In this document: positions 1 through 8,458 of the stretch, piece by piece
Layout of the letters: every line of letters begins with the position of its first letter
Numbering within the stretch: position 1 is the stretch's first letter
Source: an uncultured Opitutaceae bacterium
GTDB lineage: Bacteria; Verrucomicrobiota; Verrucomicrobiia; Opitutales; Opitutaceae
DNA length: 34,852 bases
Direction: 5' to 3'
Assembly (NCBI GenBank): GCA_937889545.1
Contig: CALAOT010000044.1
Span: 1-34,852, forward strand
Program-made: the position numbers and the translations under genes
Notes under the pieces: generated by a model
What the model saw: the letters and a program-made list of their open reading frames with translations, nothing else
Told to the model about the DNA's origin: nothing
Database searches by the model: none

Positions 1-1734
1 GTCGTGGCCGCCGCGCTGGCGTTCGCCCTGATCCTGCCGAGGCATCCCCCGCCGGGGCAGGCCGCCTCCCAGGCGGAGGCCCAGGTGCAGGCCGTCGACC
101 CCAAGTCGATCGCGGTCCTTCCGTTCGAGAACATGAGCGAGGACAGGCAGAACGCGTTCTTCACCGACGGCGTCCACGAGGATGTGCTGACGAACCTGGC
201 GTTCATCCGCGACCTGAGCCTGGTCTCCCGCACGTCGGTCATGCAGTACCGCGGGACCACCAAGCCCATCAAGCAGATCGGGCGGGAGCTGGGCGTGGCC
301 TACGTGCTCCAGGGCAGCGTGCGCCGCGAGGGCAACAGGGTCCGCGTCACCGGCCAGTTGGTCGATGCGCGCACGGACAAGCACGTCTGGGCCAAGTCGT
401 ACGACCGCGACCTGACCGACATTTTCGCGATCCAGGGCGAGCTGGCCCAGGCGATCGCGGCGGCCCTCCAGTCCGTCCTGTCCCCGGAAACGAAGGCGCT
501 CCTGGCCCGGCGCCCGACGGAGAACTCCTCGGCCTACGACGATTACCTGAAGGCCCGGCAGATGCGCAATTCCTCCGGCTTCGGCGACGCTGCGTCGTCC
601 ATCTCCCTCCTCGAGGAGGCGGTGCGGCTTGATCCCGGCTTCGCCCCGGCCTGGGCCGAGCTCGGGTCGAGGCGCGCGTACGCTCACTTCAAGGTTGAGG
701 AGGCCGGGCAGCTCAGCGAGGCGAAGAATGCGATCGAGACCGCCGTGCGCCTGGCGCCCGACGATCCCGCCGTCATCGAGGGGCTCGGAGACTACTACTA
801 CTACGGCCACCGCGACTACACCCGCGCCACCGAGCAGTACCTGCGCCTGGCGCAGATGCGCCCGAATGATCCTGCGATGTTCTATTCCCTCGGGCTCATC
901 CAGCGGCGGCAGGGCCGCATGGCGGATGCGATCCTGAACCTGCGCCGGGCCGTGAAGCTCGACCCGACCAACTACGGCTATGTCGTCGATTTCGCCTATT
1001 CCCTGGCCTATGTCCGTCACTACGACGAGGCCGAGGAGGTGGCCCGCAGGTACCTTGGGGGGCATCCGAACAACTCGGGCATGGAATATGCGCTCTGCTC
1101 GGTGGCCTTCCAGGCGCGCGGCTCAACGGCCGAGATGGACGCCGCCGCGCGCCGCACGGTGGACCCGTCGGAGCATGGCCTGCACCTTTACCTCGAGGGC
1201 GTCTACGCGCAGACCCGCGGCGACTGGGCCGAATACGCGAGGATCGACCGCGAGCAGCGCTACTACGACGGCAACCCCGACGAGCCGCGCTGGAACCAGG
1301 ATGTGCGGGCGGCGGAGGCCTTTGCGGAGTCGGGCGACATGGCCGCCGCGCGAACCCGGGCGTCGGAGGCGTTGGCGCTGATGAAGTCGGAGCTCGGGCA
1401 GCAGCCGGAAAACTCGACGCTGTGGGCCGGCCTGAGCGTGGCGAACGCGCTCCTCGGGGAGAGGGACGAGACGCTTCGCTGCGAGAAGATGGCGGCCGAG
1501 CTCATGCCCGAGTCCCGAGACGCGATCATCGGGACCAGGAACTCGGTTGCGCGCGCCCTTGCGCTTGCCTGGATCGGGGAGAAGGACCGGGCGATCGCGG
1601 AATATGATCGCCTGCTCCACGTGCCGTTCGGGACGAACATCTATGAAGGCCGAGTCGCGTGGCGGCCGCTGCGCGACGACCCGCGGTTCAAGGCGCTCGT
1701 TTCGGACCCGAGGAACAACGACCCTCTTCTATAA
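1..1734 (+). CDS. TolB/FlgO-like domain plus TPR protein, 5' truncated by window edge
   Basis: The reading frame is open at the left edge, so the start lies outside the window. What remains begins inside a hydrophobic segment (VVAAALAFALIL), then a Pro/Ala/Gln linker, then a TolB/FlgO-like domain beginning SIAVLPFENMSED and running through HVWAKSYDRDLTDIFAIQGE, then about 400 residues of TPR-type helical repeats (for example DPAMFYSLGLIQRRQGRMAD) to the C terminus. It is a close paralogue of the next gene over its whole visible length, down to the ending DPRFKAL...DPLL. By comparison the missing part probably encodes a cytoplasmic N-terminal domain and the rest of a membrane segment; whether that domain is also TIR cannot be seen. 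The likely role is a membrane-anchored signalling or scaffold protein whose TPR region binds a partner; the ligand is unknown. Confidence 0.85.
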   Translation, partial: VVAAALAFALILPRHPPPGQAASQAEAQVQAVDPKSIAVLPFENMSEDRQNAFFTDGVHEDVLTNLAFIRDLSLVSRTSVMQYRGTTKPIKQIGRELGVAYVLQGSVRREGNRVRVTGQLVDARTDKHVWAKSYDRDLTDIFAIQGELAQAIAAALQSVLSPETKALLARRPTENSSAYDDYLKARQMRNSSGFGDAASSISLLEEAVRLDPGFAPAWAELGSRRAYAHFKVEEAGQLSEAKNAIETAVRLAPDDPAVIEGLGDYYYYGHRDYTRATEQYLRLAQMRPNDPAMFYSLGLIQRRQGRMADAILNLRRAVKLDPTNYGYVVDFAYSLAYVRHYDEAEEVARRYLGGHPNNSGMEYALCSVAFQARGSTAEMDAAARRTVDPSEHGLHLYLEGVYAQTRGDWAEYARIDREQRYYDGNPDEPRWNQDVRAAEAFAESGDMAAARTRASEALALMKSELGQQPENSTLWAGLSVANALLGERDETLRCEKMAAELMPESRDAIIGTRNSVARALALAWIGEKDRAIAEYDRLLHVPFGTNIYEGRVAWRPLRDDPRFKALVSDPRNNDPLL

Positions 1735-1761
1735 TGGCTTGCGGACGGGAGGATTCAGGGA

Positions 1762-1808
1762 GCGGCGCTCGGACCGCCCGGCCGGCCGCCGCGGCGCGCA
1801 TTTTTTTA
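1762..1808 (+). terminator. Possible rho-independent terminator between the paralogues
   Basis: A very GC-rich stretch can fold with GCGGCG (1762-1767) pairing to CGCCGC (1787-1792). It contains the perfect palindrome CGCCGCGGCG (1787-1796) and is followed by seven T at 1801-1807. The T run is striking in such GC-rich DNA. The stem geometry is ambiguous because several foldings compete, so this is a moderate to weak call. If real, the two paralogues are transcribed separately. Confidence 0.4.
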
Positions 1809-1851
1809 TTGGCTGGCTTGGCCTGAGCCTCGCCCTATCCTTCGCCGGTCA

Positions 1852-4143
1852 ATGCCCGGCCCGAATCCGATTTCCGACGACGGACTGACCCATCGCGCGG
1901 TCTTTCTCAGCTACGCGAGGGATGACACTACTGCGGCCCAACGAATTGCGGAGGCCTTGCGCAGCTACGGGGTCGAGGTGTGGTTTGACCAGAGCGAGCT
2001 CCGCGGCGGGGACGTCTGGGACCAGAAGATCCGCAGGCAGATCAAGGAGTGCGCGCTTTTCATGCCGATCGTTTCCGAGCGCACGCAGGCGCGCGGCGAG
2101 GGGTATTTCCGGCTGGAATGGAAGCTGGCGGTCGAGCGCACGCACCTGATGGCCGAGGGCGTCCCCTTCCTGGCCCCTGTCGTCGTGGACGCCACGCAGG
2201 AGAGCGCCGCCGTCGCGCCGGCGGAGTTCCTGCGCGTGCAGTGGATCCGGCTTCCCGGCTCGCTGCCGACGCCGCAGTTCGTCGAGCAGGTCAAGCGGAT
2301 GCTGGAGTCGCCGCGCAAGGCCGGGGCCCCCGCGCCGCCGGCTCCCGCTGCCGACAAGCCCCAGGCGTCGCGCAGGCACGTCTGGGCGGCCGTCGCGGTT
2401 GGCGCGGCCGCCGTCGCGGTGGCCGGCTTCCTGGCGGTGTCAAGGCGCTCCCCGGCGGTGGCAGCCGCCGCCCAGGCCGAGGCCCCGGCGCAGGCCGTCG
2501 ACCCGAAGTCGATCGCGGTCCTCCCGTTCGAGAACATGAGCGAGGACAAGGGAAACGCGTTCTTTGCCGACGGGGTCCACGAGGACGTGCTGACGAACCT
2601 GTCGTTCATCCGCGACCTCCACCTGGTCTCTCGCACCTCGGTCATGCGCTACCGCGGCACCACGAAGTCCATCAAGCAGATCGGGCAGGAGCTCGGCGTG
2701 GCCTATGTCCTCGAGGGCAGCGTGCGCCGCGACGGCAACAAGGTCAGGGTCACCGGGCAGCTCATCAACGCGCGCAACGACGAGCACGTGTGGGCCAAGG
2801 CGTACGACCGCGACGTGACCGACATCTTCGCGATCCAGGGCGAGCTCGCCCAGGCGATCGCGGACGCCCTGCAGGCGGTGCTCTCCCCGGAGACGAAGGT
2901 CCTCCTCGCGCGGCGCCCGACCGAGAATGCCGCGGCCTACGACGATTACCTCAAGGCCCGGCAGGCCCGCTATTACTCGCTCCAGCTGGAGGCGCACAAG
3001 TCGGCCATCCCCCTCCTGGAGGACGCCGTGCGGCTCGACCCGAACTTCGCCCCGGCCTGGGCCGACCTCGCGTCCCTGCGGGGGCTCGTCTACTTCAACT
3101 ACGAGCACACGGACCGCCAGCTTGGCGCGGCGAAGGAGGCGATCGACACGGCCGTGCGCATCGCCCCGGATGATCCCGCCGTCATAGAGGGCCTCGGCGA
3201 CTATTACTACTACGGCTACCGCGACTATGCCCGGGCGACGGAGGAGTACATGCGGCTGGCCATGATGCGGCCAAATGACCCCGTGATGTTCTATTCCCTG
3301 GGGCTCATCCAGCGGCGCCAGGGGCGGGTGGCCGATGCGCTGCCCAATTTCCGCAAGGCGCTGAAGCTAGACCCGACCAACAGCAGCTACATCGCGACGG
3401 TTTCCGAGTCCCTCGCCAGCACCCATCTCTACGACGAGGCCCAGGCGATTCTCCAAAGGTTCATGGATGCGCATCCGCAGAACCTGGAGGTGGCATGGAT
3501 CTACAGCCAGGGCGCCTTTTTCTCACGGGGGTCCACGGCCGAGCTGCAGGCATTCGCGCACCGCTCGGCCGACCCTTCGGACCACGGCAAGCTCCTCTAC
3601 ATGCAAGGCCTGAACGCCGCGTTGCGCGGCGACTGGGCGGAGTTCGCCCGGATCTACCGCGAGCAACCCTATTTCGACGGCAACCCCGACGACCCGCGCT
3701 GGAGCCAGGAGGTGAACGCGGCGGAGAACTTCGCCGAGGCCGGAGACATGGAGATGGCGCGGACCCTCGCTACCGAGGCCATAGGCCTGATGAAGGCCGA
3801 GCTTGTTCGGCAGCCGGAGAGCTCACAGCTGTGGGCGTCGCTGAGCCTGGCGCACGCGCTCCTGGGCGACAAGGACGAGGCGCTGCGCTGCGCGCAGAAG
3901 TCGTCCGAGATCCTGCCCGAATCCCGCGATGCGATCGTAGGGCCGTCAAACTCGGCGACGTGCGCCGTTGCACTAGCCTGGATGGGGGAGAAGGACCGGG
4001 CCCTGGCGGAGATCGAGCGCCTGCTCCGCGTGCCGTGGGGGCTGAACGTGTATGCGACCCGGGTCTCGTTCCGGCCGCTGCGCGACGAGCCGCGCTTCAA
4101 GGCGCTGGCCGCGGACACAACGGTCAACGGCCCGCTCCTCTGA
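1852..4143 (+). CDS. TIR domain - membrane segment - TolB/FlgO-like domain - TPR protein
   Basis: Complete 763-residue protein. Residues about 14-150 form a TIR domain: it opens AVFLSYARDD, has VEVWFDQSELRGGDVW in the expected BB-loop region, and carries E89 in FRLEWKLA where NAD-cleaving TIR domains usually have their catalytic glutamate. A Pro/Ala linker leads to one membrane segment (about 177-196), then a TolB/FlgO-like domain (about 218-345, SIAVLPFENMSED ... DIFAIQGELAQAIADAL), then TPR-type repeats to the end. The predicted topology puts TIR inside the cell and the TolB/TPR part outside the inner membrane. TIR domains in bacteria are often NADases or scaffolds in immunity or signalling; which applies here is not shown. 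The start is the ATG at 1852, directly before the TIR fold, without a clear Shine-Dalgarno. The upstream gene is a paralogue; the gene downstream is convergent. Confidence 0.88.
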   Translation: MPGPNPISDDGLTHRAVFLSYARDDTTAAQRIAEALRSYGVEVWFDQSELRGGDVWDQKIRRQIKECALFMPIVSERTQARGEGYFRLEWKLAVERTHLMAEGVPFLAPVVVDATQESAAVAPAEFLRVQWIRLPGSLPTPQFVEQVKRMLESPRKAGAPAPPAPAADKPQASRRHVWAAVAVGAAAVAVAGFLAVSRRSPAVAAAAQAEAPAQAVDPKSIAVLPFENMSEDKGNAFFADGVHEDVLTNLSFIRDLHLVSRTSVMRYRGTTKSIKQIGQELGVAYVLEGSVRRDGNKVRVTGQLINARNDEHVWAKAYDRDVTDIFAIQGELAQAIADALQAVLSPETKVLLARRPTENAAAYDDYLKARQARYYSLQLEAHKSAIPLLEDAVRLDPNFAPAWADLASLRGLVYFNYEHTDRQLGAAKEAIDTAVRIAPDDPAVIEGLGDYYYYGYRDYARATEEYMRLAMMRPNDPVMFYSLGLIQRRQGRVADALPNFRKALKLDPTNSSYIATVSESLASTHLYDEAQAILQRFMDAHPQNLEVAWIYSQGAFFSRGSTAELQAFAHRSADPSDHGKLLYMQGLNAALRGDWAEFARIYREQPYFDGNPDDPRWSQEVNAAENFAEAGDMEMARTLATEAIGLMKAELVRQPESSQLWASLSLAHALLGDKDEALRCAQKSSEILPESRDAIVGPSNSATCAVALAWMGEKDRALAEIERLLRVPWGLNVYATRVSFRPLRDEPRFKALAADTTVNGPLL

Positions 4144-4179
4144 CCGGGCCGGATGATTGCGGCCTCACGGGGCCCGAGA

Positions 4180-4863
4180 TCAGCGGCATTGGCCTCCCGG
4201 GAAATCACCCCCGGGCCGGCTGGAGGCCTCGCCATTCGCGCCCATCTGCGCGCGTCGCCCCAGCCACTCGATCTCCTCGGGGAAGACCGTGTGGGCTCCG
4301 CCGGGGAAGATCCGGCTGGTCACGTCCGCACCCAGCCGCGAAAGCGCCACAGCGCTCCGCTCGACGAATTCGAGGGGAATGTGGGGGTCGTGCTCGGCGC
4401 AGCCCAGGAGCACGGGCGTGCCGCGCAGATCCCCGGCCGGCCGCGGCGTGCCGAGCGGCCCGATGAGCGCACCGCTGAGGCCTGCGACGAGACCGTAGCG
4501 AACGGGATGGCGCGCCGCGAACTCAAGCGCGAGGCAGCCGCCCTGGGAAAAGCCGACGATGCCAATCCTCTCCGGGGCGACGCCGGCGGCCTGCGCCTCG
4601 GCCGCGAGCCGGGCGATCACATCAAGGGCGCTCGAAAGCCACGGCTCGTTGGCCTCGAGCGGGGCGAAGAAACGCTGCGGGTACCACGTGCCTCCCTGCG
4701 CGGCGGGAGCCAGGAAGGCGAGGCCCGAGCCCGGCAATGCGTCCGCGAGCCCGGCGATGTCCTGCGGCGACGAGCCGCGGCCGTGGACAAGGATCACGGC
4801 TGCGCGGGCCTTCGGGAGCTCCTGCCCGAACCGGAGCGCGCCCTGGGTGTCATGCAGCCTCAT
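4180..4863 (-). CDS. Carboxylesterase/phospholipase-type alpha/beta hydrolase
   Basis: A 227-residue protein of the AB_hydrolase_2 (phospholipase/carboxylesterase, YpfH/EstB-like) family, the usual length for it. The oxyanion-hole region is VILVHGRGSS, the nucleophile elbow is GFSQGG with S106, and the triad is completed by D159 in CAEHDPHIP and H191 in GGAHTVF. There is no signal peptide, so it should act in the cytoplasm on carboxyl esters of small or lipid substrates; the natural substrate cannot be told. The C-terminal tail (about 20 Gly/Ser/Arg-rich residues) looks unstructured. It faces the TIR gene tail to tail with 36 bases between them and lies 85 bases downstream of korB on the same strand, so it may be read from the korAB transcript. 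Confidence 0.85.
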   Translation of the reverse strand: MRLHDTQGALRFGQELPKARAAVILVHGRGSSPQDIAGLADALPGSGLAFLAPAAQGGTWYPQRFFAPLEANEPWLSSALDVIARLAAEAQAAGVAPERIGIVGFSQGGCLALEFAARHPVRYGLVAGLSGALIGPLGTPRPAGDLRGTPVLLGCAEHDPHIPLEFVERSAVALSRLGADVTSRIFPGGAHTVFPEEIEWLGRRAQMGANGEASSRPGGDFPGGQCR

Positions 4864-4948
4864 CTTGTCATCGGCGAGGCTGCGGGGGAGAGGGGTCTAG
4901 GGCCCGGGGAGGGGAGGGCTGCGACCCTTGGGCCGGGAGGATCGGCGC

Positions 4949-5905
4949 CTAGCGCAGGCGGCGGAACGAGGCTTGGAGCAGATCGAGGTCGGACGCCGAC
5001 TTGGTCTTCTCCCGGGTCTTCGCGATGAGGTCGGCCTCGAGGCGGTTCTTTGTCGGCCGGTCCGACTCGAAGAAGACGCCGAATACTCCGGGCCAGGGCT
5101 GCGCCGCCAGGCGGAACGCCGCGAGCTCGTCCGAGGGGTCGTGGCGCAGCGCGTCCTCGGGCGTGCCGTCGTTCTTCCTCTCCTCGACTGTCCGGAACTG
5201 CCCGCCCTTGCGGGGGTTCGCAGCGTCGAAGGCCCCCTCGTAGAACTCCACGCACTCGGAGAGGATCTCGACCACGGAGAAGCCGTCGTGGCGCGCGGCG
5301 CGCTCGATCATCTCGGTCATGTGGTTCACCTGGCTCGCGTGGCTGCGGGCGACGAAGCTGGCGCCGCTGTTCACGAGCGTGCGCATCGGGTTGATGGGCT
5401 GGTCGATCACGCCGGCCGGGTCGGTCTTCGACTTGAAGCCGATGGGCGACGTGGGCGACGTCTGCTTCTTCGTCAGCCCGTACACGAAATTGTCCATGAT
5501 GACGTAGGTCAGGCGCACGTTCTTTCGCCCTGTGTGGACCAGGTGGTTGCCCCCGATGGAGTACCCGTCGCCGTCGCCGCCGAAGACGAACACGTGCAGG
5601 TCGTCCCGGCCGAGGCTCACCCCCGCGGCGAACGGGAGCGAGCGGCCGTGGATGTAGTGCACGCCGTGAGTGTTGACGAAATACGGGAAGCGCGACGAGC
5701 AGCCTATGCCCGCCAGGGTCACGATGCTCTCGTGGGGATACTGGAGCTTCTCCAGGACGCGGTAGAAGGCGGCGAGGACGGCGAAGTCGCCGCACCCGGG
5801 GCACCACGTCGGGTGGTCGGCCGTGAGGACCTTCTTGGTCAGCGGGGACCGCTGGGAAGGCGCGGAAGGGGAGAGGGCGGTGGCGGGGGAAGGCATGGCG
5901 GTCAA
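4949..5905 (-). CDS. korB: 2-oxoacid:ferredoxin oxidoreductase, beta subunit (KorB type)
   Basis: A 318-residue beta subunit. It binds thiamine diphosphate through GDGDGYSIGGNH (about 110-121), and DNFVYGLTKKQTSPTS is the family signature. Cysteines that would hold a [4Fe-4S] cluster are C35 and C38 (WCPGCGDF), C69 (GIGCSSRF) and probably C218 (LSECVEF). With KorA it should oxidatively decarboxylate a 2-oxoacid, most likely 2-oxoglutarate to succinyl-CoA, passing electrons to ferredoxin. Substrate choice is inferred from the two-subunit layout with a fused gamma-alpha partner, as in Kor enzymes; a pyruvate or branched-chain substrate is not excluded. The first about 25 residues (Ser/Pro/Ala rich) are poorly conserved in type and the true start could be internal. 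korA lies immediately upstream with 13 bases between. Confidence 0.9.
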   Translation of the reverse strand: MTAMPSPATALSPSAPSQRSPLTKKVLTADHPTWCPGCGDFAVLAAFYRVLEKLQYPHESIVTLAGIGCSSRFPYFVNTHGVHYIHGRSLPFAAGVSLGRDDLHVFVFGGDGDGYSIGGNHLVHTGRKNVRLTYVIMDNFVYGLTKKQTSPTSPIGFKSKTDPAGVIDQPINPMRTLVNSGASFVARSHASQVNHMTEMIERAARHDGFSVVEILSECVEFYEGAFDAANPRKGGQFRTVEERKNDGTPEDALRHDPSDELAAFRLAAQPWPGVFGVFFESDRPTKNRLEADLIAKTREKTKSASDLDLLQASFRRLR

Positions 5906-5918
5906 AGTTGGGGTCGGA

Positions 5919-7760
5919 TCACGCGTGGCCGCCGTTGGAGCCGTTGGGCCCGATCTTGCTGGTCACGCTGTCGGTGAGCTCGCTGATCCTGAAGGTGAGC
6001 CCGTCGGTCTTGGTGATGCTGCGGATGGAGGGAAGGGCGTAGCGGGCGCGCAGCATGGTCGCCAGCTGGCCGAACCCGTAGAGGCCCTCGTCGTTCATCT
6101 CGACGACCAGCACGTTCTCGTAGCGGCGGAAGATCCCCTCGAGGCCCGGCGGCAGGGGGTGCAGGTGGCGCAGGTGGAGCTGCCCCACCTTCGCGCCGCC
6201 GCCCCTCAGGCGGTTCACGGCCTCGCGGACGGGCCCCCAGGTCGAGCCCCAGCCGACGACAAGGGCCTCCCCCTCGGCGTCGCCGTACACTTCCGGCACG
6301 GAAAGCGACGAGGCGAGCGCCTTGATCTTCTCGCGGCGCTTGGCCGTCATTTTCATGTGCATGCCGGGATTGGCCGACGGATGCCCCAGTTCGTCGTGCT
6401 CCAGGCCGCTGACGCTCGGATACTTGCCGGTGGCGATCGGGGCCCCGGGCGGCGCGTGGCGGGTCAGGCGGTCAAGGGGGTAGGGCTCGAAGTCCGCCCC
6501 GCGAGGGGAAAGGTCCGGCTTCGGGTCGACCATGAGGGCGGCAAGGTCGGGCTCGTCGAACGCCTCGATCCGGGTCGCCAGGGCCTGGTCGGTGAGGATG
6601 ATGACGGGCGTGCTGTACTTGCGCGCGATCCGGCCGGCCTCGAGGCAGATGTAGAAGCAGTCCTCGACATCCTTCGGGGCTAGCACGACGCGGGGGGCGT
6701 CGCCGTGGCTGCCGTATATGGCCTGCATCAGATCGCTCTGCTCGACGTTGGTGGGCATGCCGGTGCTCGGCCCGCCTCGCTGGACATTGATCACGATGAG
6801 CGGCATCTCGGCCATCACGGCCCATCCCAGGGCCTCCATCTTGAGCGAGAGCCCGGGGCCCGAGCTGCCGGTCACCGCCAGGTGGCCCGAATAGGCGAAG
6901 CCGAGCGCATAGCCGATGGCGCCCAGCTCGTCCTCGGCCTGAACGAAGATGCCCCCGTACTTGGACAGCTCGCTGCGCAATGTCTCCATGACCGTCGACC
7001 AGGGCGTGATCGGGTAGCCCGCGCCGTGCCGGACGCCGGCGGCGATCAGCCCGTAGGTGAGCGCCGTGTTTCCGTCCACGGTCACCTGCGGGCGCCCGGA
7101 TGCGCCGGAAGGGGCCGCCTCGATGTTGAAAAGGCAGTCGCGGAGGTTGTCCGACGGGGTCGCGTAGCCCGCGTCGAACGCGAGCATCGCGTTGCGCACG
7201 ATGTCCTCCGACCGTCCCCCGAACCGCTCGGAGATGAGCGCCGCGACCTTGGCGACGTCGAGGTTGAAGATCCGGGCGATCAGCCCGAGCACGAAGAGGT
7301 TCTTGCCCTTCTCCTTGGACGAGCCTCCCACCGCCTCGACCGTCGCCCCGGTGATCGGTATTCCCACGGCCGTGAAGCGCCGGTCCTCCGGGTTCGGCTT
7401 GACGTGGTCGCTGTCGTAGATGAGCACGCCCCCGGACCTCAGCGACTCGATGTGGTTGTCATAGCTGTGCTGGTAGAAGGCCACGAGGACGTCGGCCTGG
7501 TCTCCGGACGAAAGGATGTCGCCGGAGCCCATGTGCACCTGAAAGATGGACGGACCTCCCGAAATCGTTGACGGGATGGTCATATACGTCATCACGTCCT
7601 GGTCGGAGCGGCCGGCAAGGCGCGCCAGGAATCCGCCGATCGTCTGTATCCCGTCCTGCGAATTGCCGGCAAGGCGGATGACCACGTCGCGGACGGTGCG
7701 TCGGTCAATGGGAACTATTGGATCGGAGCCCGAGGGCTGGGGGGTTGCAGGCAGGACCAT
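5919..7760 (-). CDS. korA: 2-oxoacid:ferredoxin oxidoreductase, fused gamma-alpha subunit (KorA type)
   Basis: A 613-residue protein. Residues about 21-200 are the gamma domain (VVIRLAGNSQDGIQTIGGFL), and about 228-613 the alpha domain with the pyrimidine-binding TPP signature (GAGYPITPWSTVMETL, AEDELGAIGYALG) and RGGPSTGMPTNVEQSDL. The start is placed at the ATG at 7760 because the protein homology begins there. The same frame stays open to 8342, but that extension is antisense to the thioesterase gene and has no family features. Together with korB it forms a soluble cytoplasmic ferredoxin-dependent 2-oxoacid oxidoreductase, which can replace the classical 2-oxoglutarate dehydrogenase step of the TCA cycle. 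No ferredoxin gene is adjacent. The 207 bases to the divergent thioesterase should hold both promoters. Confidence 0.92.
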   Translation of the reverse strand: MVLPATPQPSGSDPIVPIDRRTVRDVVIRLAGNSQDGIQTIGGFLARLAGRSDQDVMTYMTIPSTISGGPSIFQVHMGSGDILSSGDQADVLVAFYQHSYDNHIESLRSGGVLIYDSDHVKPNPEDRRFTAVGIPITGATVEAVGGSSKEKGKNLFVLGLIARIFNLDVAKVAALISERFGGRSEDIVRNAMLAFDAGYATPSDNLRDCLFNIEAAPSGASGRPQVTVDGNTALTYGLIAAGVRHGAGYPITPWSTVMETLRSELSKYGGIFVQAEDELGAIGYALGFAYSGHLAVTGSSGPGLSLKMEALGWAVMAEMPLIVINVQRGGPSTGMPTNVEQSDLMQAIYGSHGDAPRVVLAPKDVEDCFYICLEAGRIARKYSTPVIILTDQALATRIEAFDEPDLAALMVDPKPDLSPRGADFEPYPLDRLTRHAPPGAPIATGKYPSVSGLEHDELGHPSANPGMHMKMTAKRREKIKALASSLSVPEVYGDAEGEALVVGWGSTWGPVREAVNRLRGGGAKVGQLHLRHLHPLPPGLEGIFRRYENVLVVEMNDEGLYGFGQLATMLRARYALPSIRSITKTDGLTFRISELTDSVTSKIGPNGSNGGHA

Positions 7761-7967
7761 TTTTGGGGAGCACAAAGTTGCCGGCGGCCCCGGCTTTGTC
7801 AATGAGATGGAGCCGGTAGCGCAGGCCGTTGGCCGGGCGCCTGCGGGCTTGCGGCTTTCCCCGTGCGCAGGGCGGGCCGGCGCGTCCCCATGGCAGCCGC
7901 GCCGACCGCGGCCGGCCCCCGCCTCGGCTTGCATGACGGCGGCCGCGGGTGCAGCCTCCCCCCAGAG

Positions 7968-8363
7968 ATGCCCGATCCCTCCCCACCGACCGAACCCCAC
8001 GGCGAGATCGTGATCCGCGCCATCGCGATGCCAGCCGACACCAACTCCAACGGGGACATCTTTGGCGGCTGGCTGGTTTCCCAGATGGACCTCGGGGGCG
8101 CCGTGCTGGCCCGCAACGTCGCGGGCAGCAGGGTGGCGACGGTCGCCATCGACGCGATGAGCTTCGTCGCGCCGGTCAACGTTGGCGACACGGTCACCTG
8201 CTACGCCCGGCTCAACGGCATCGGCCGCACCTCGATGAAGATAGCGGTCGAGGCCTGGTCGCAGCACTACGCCGGGGGCCCGCAGTGCGTGACCCATGGT
8301 GTCTTCACGTACGTTGCGATCGACGGGAGCGGCAGGCCGCATCCGGTCAAGCGCGCGCGGTGA
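7968..8363 (+). CDS. Acyl-CoA thioesterase, hotdog fold (YciA type)
   Basis: A 131-residue single-hotdog thioesterase, the usual length of YciA. The hallmark is ADTNSNGDIFGGWLVSQMD, where the Asn and the catalytic Asp of the hotdog helix sit, followed by RVATVAIDAMSFVAPVNVGD and a Lys/Arg-rich tail. It hydrolyses short to medium acyl-CoAs to free acid and CoA in the cytoplasm. The ATG at 7968 was chosen because the family alignment begins just after it; an upstream in-frame ATG at 7863 would add a low-complexity Arg/Pro extension. It is divergent from korA and convergent with the flavin reductase gene. Confidence 0.9.
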   Translation: MPDPSPPTEPHGEIVIRAIAMPADTNSNGDIFGGWLVSQMDLGGAVLARNVAGSRVATVAIDAMSFVAPVNVGDTVTCYARLNGIGRTSMKIAVEAWSQHYAGGPQCVTHGVFTYVAIDGSGRPHPVKRAR

Positions 8364-8458
8364 ACCGGGCCGGCCGGCCGGAGCCCGGGCCCATTGAAAG
8401 GGGGCCGATCATGGGGCGGGGGGGGCGTGCGGCCAGGGGTGGTCTCCGGATCGGGGCG

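Noticed and set aside
7761..8342. N-terminal extension of korA by 194 codons
   Set aside because: The extension is antisense to the thioesterase gene, has no family similarity, and the gamma domain begins just after the ATG at 7760.
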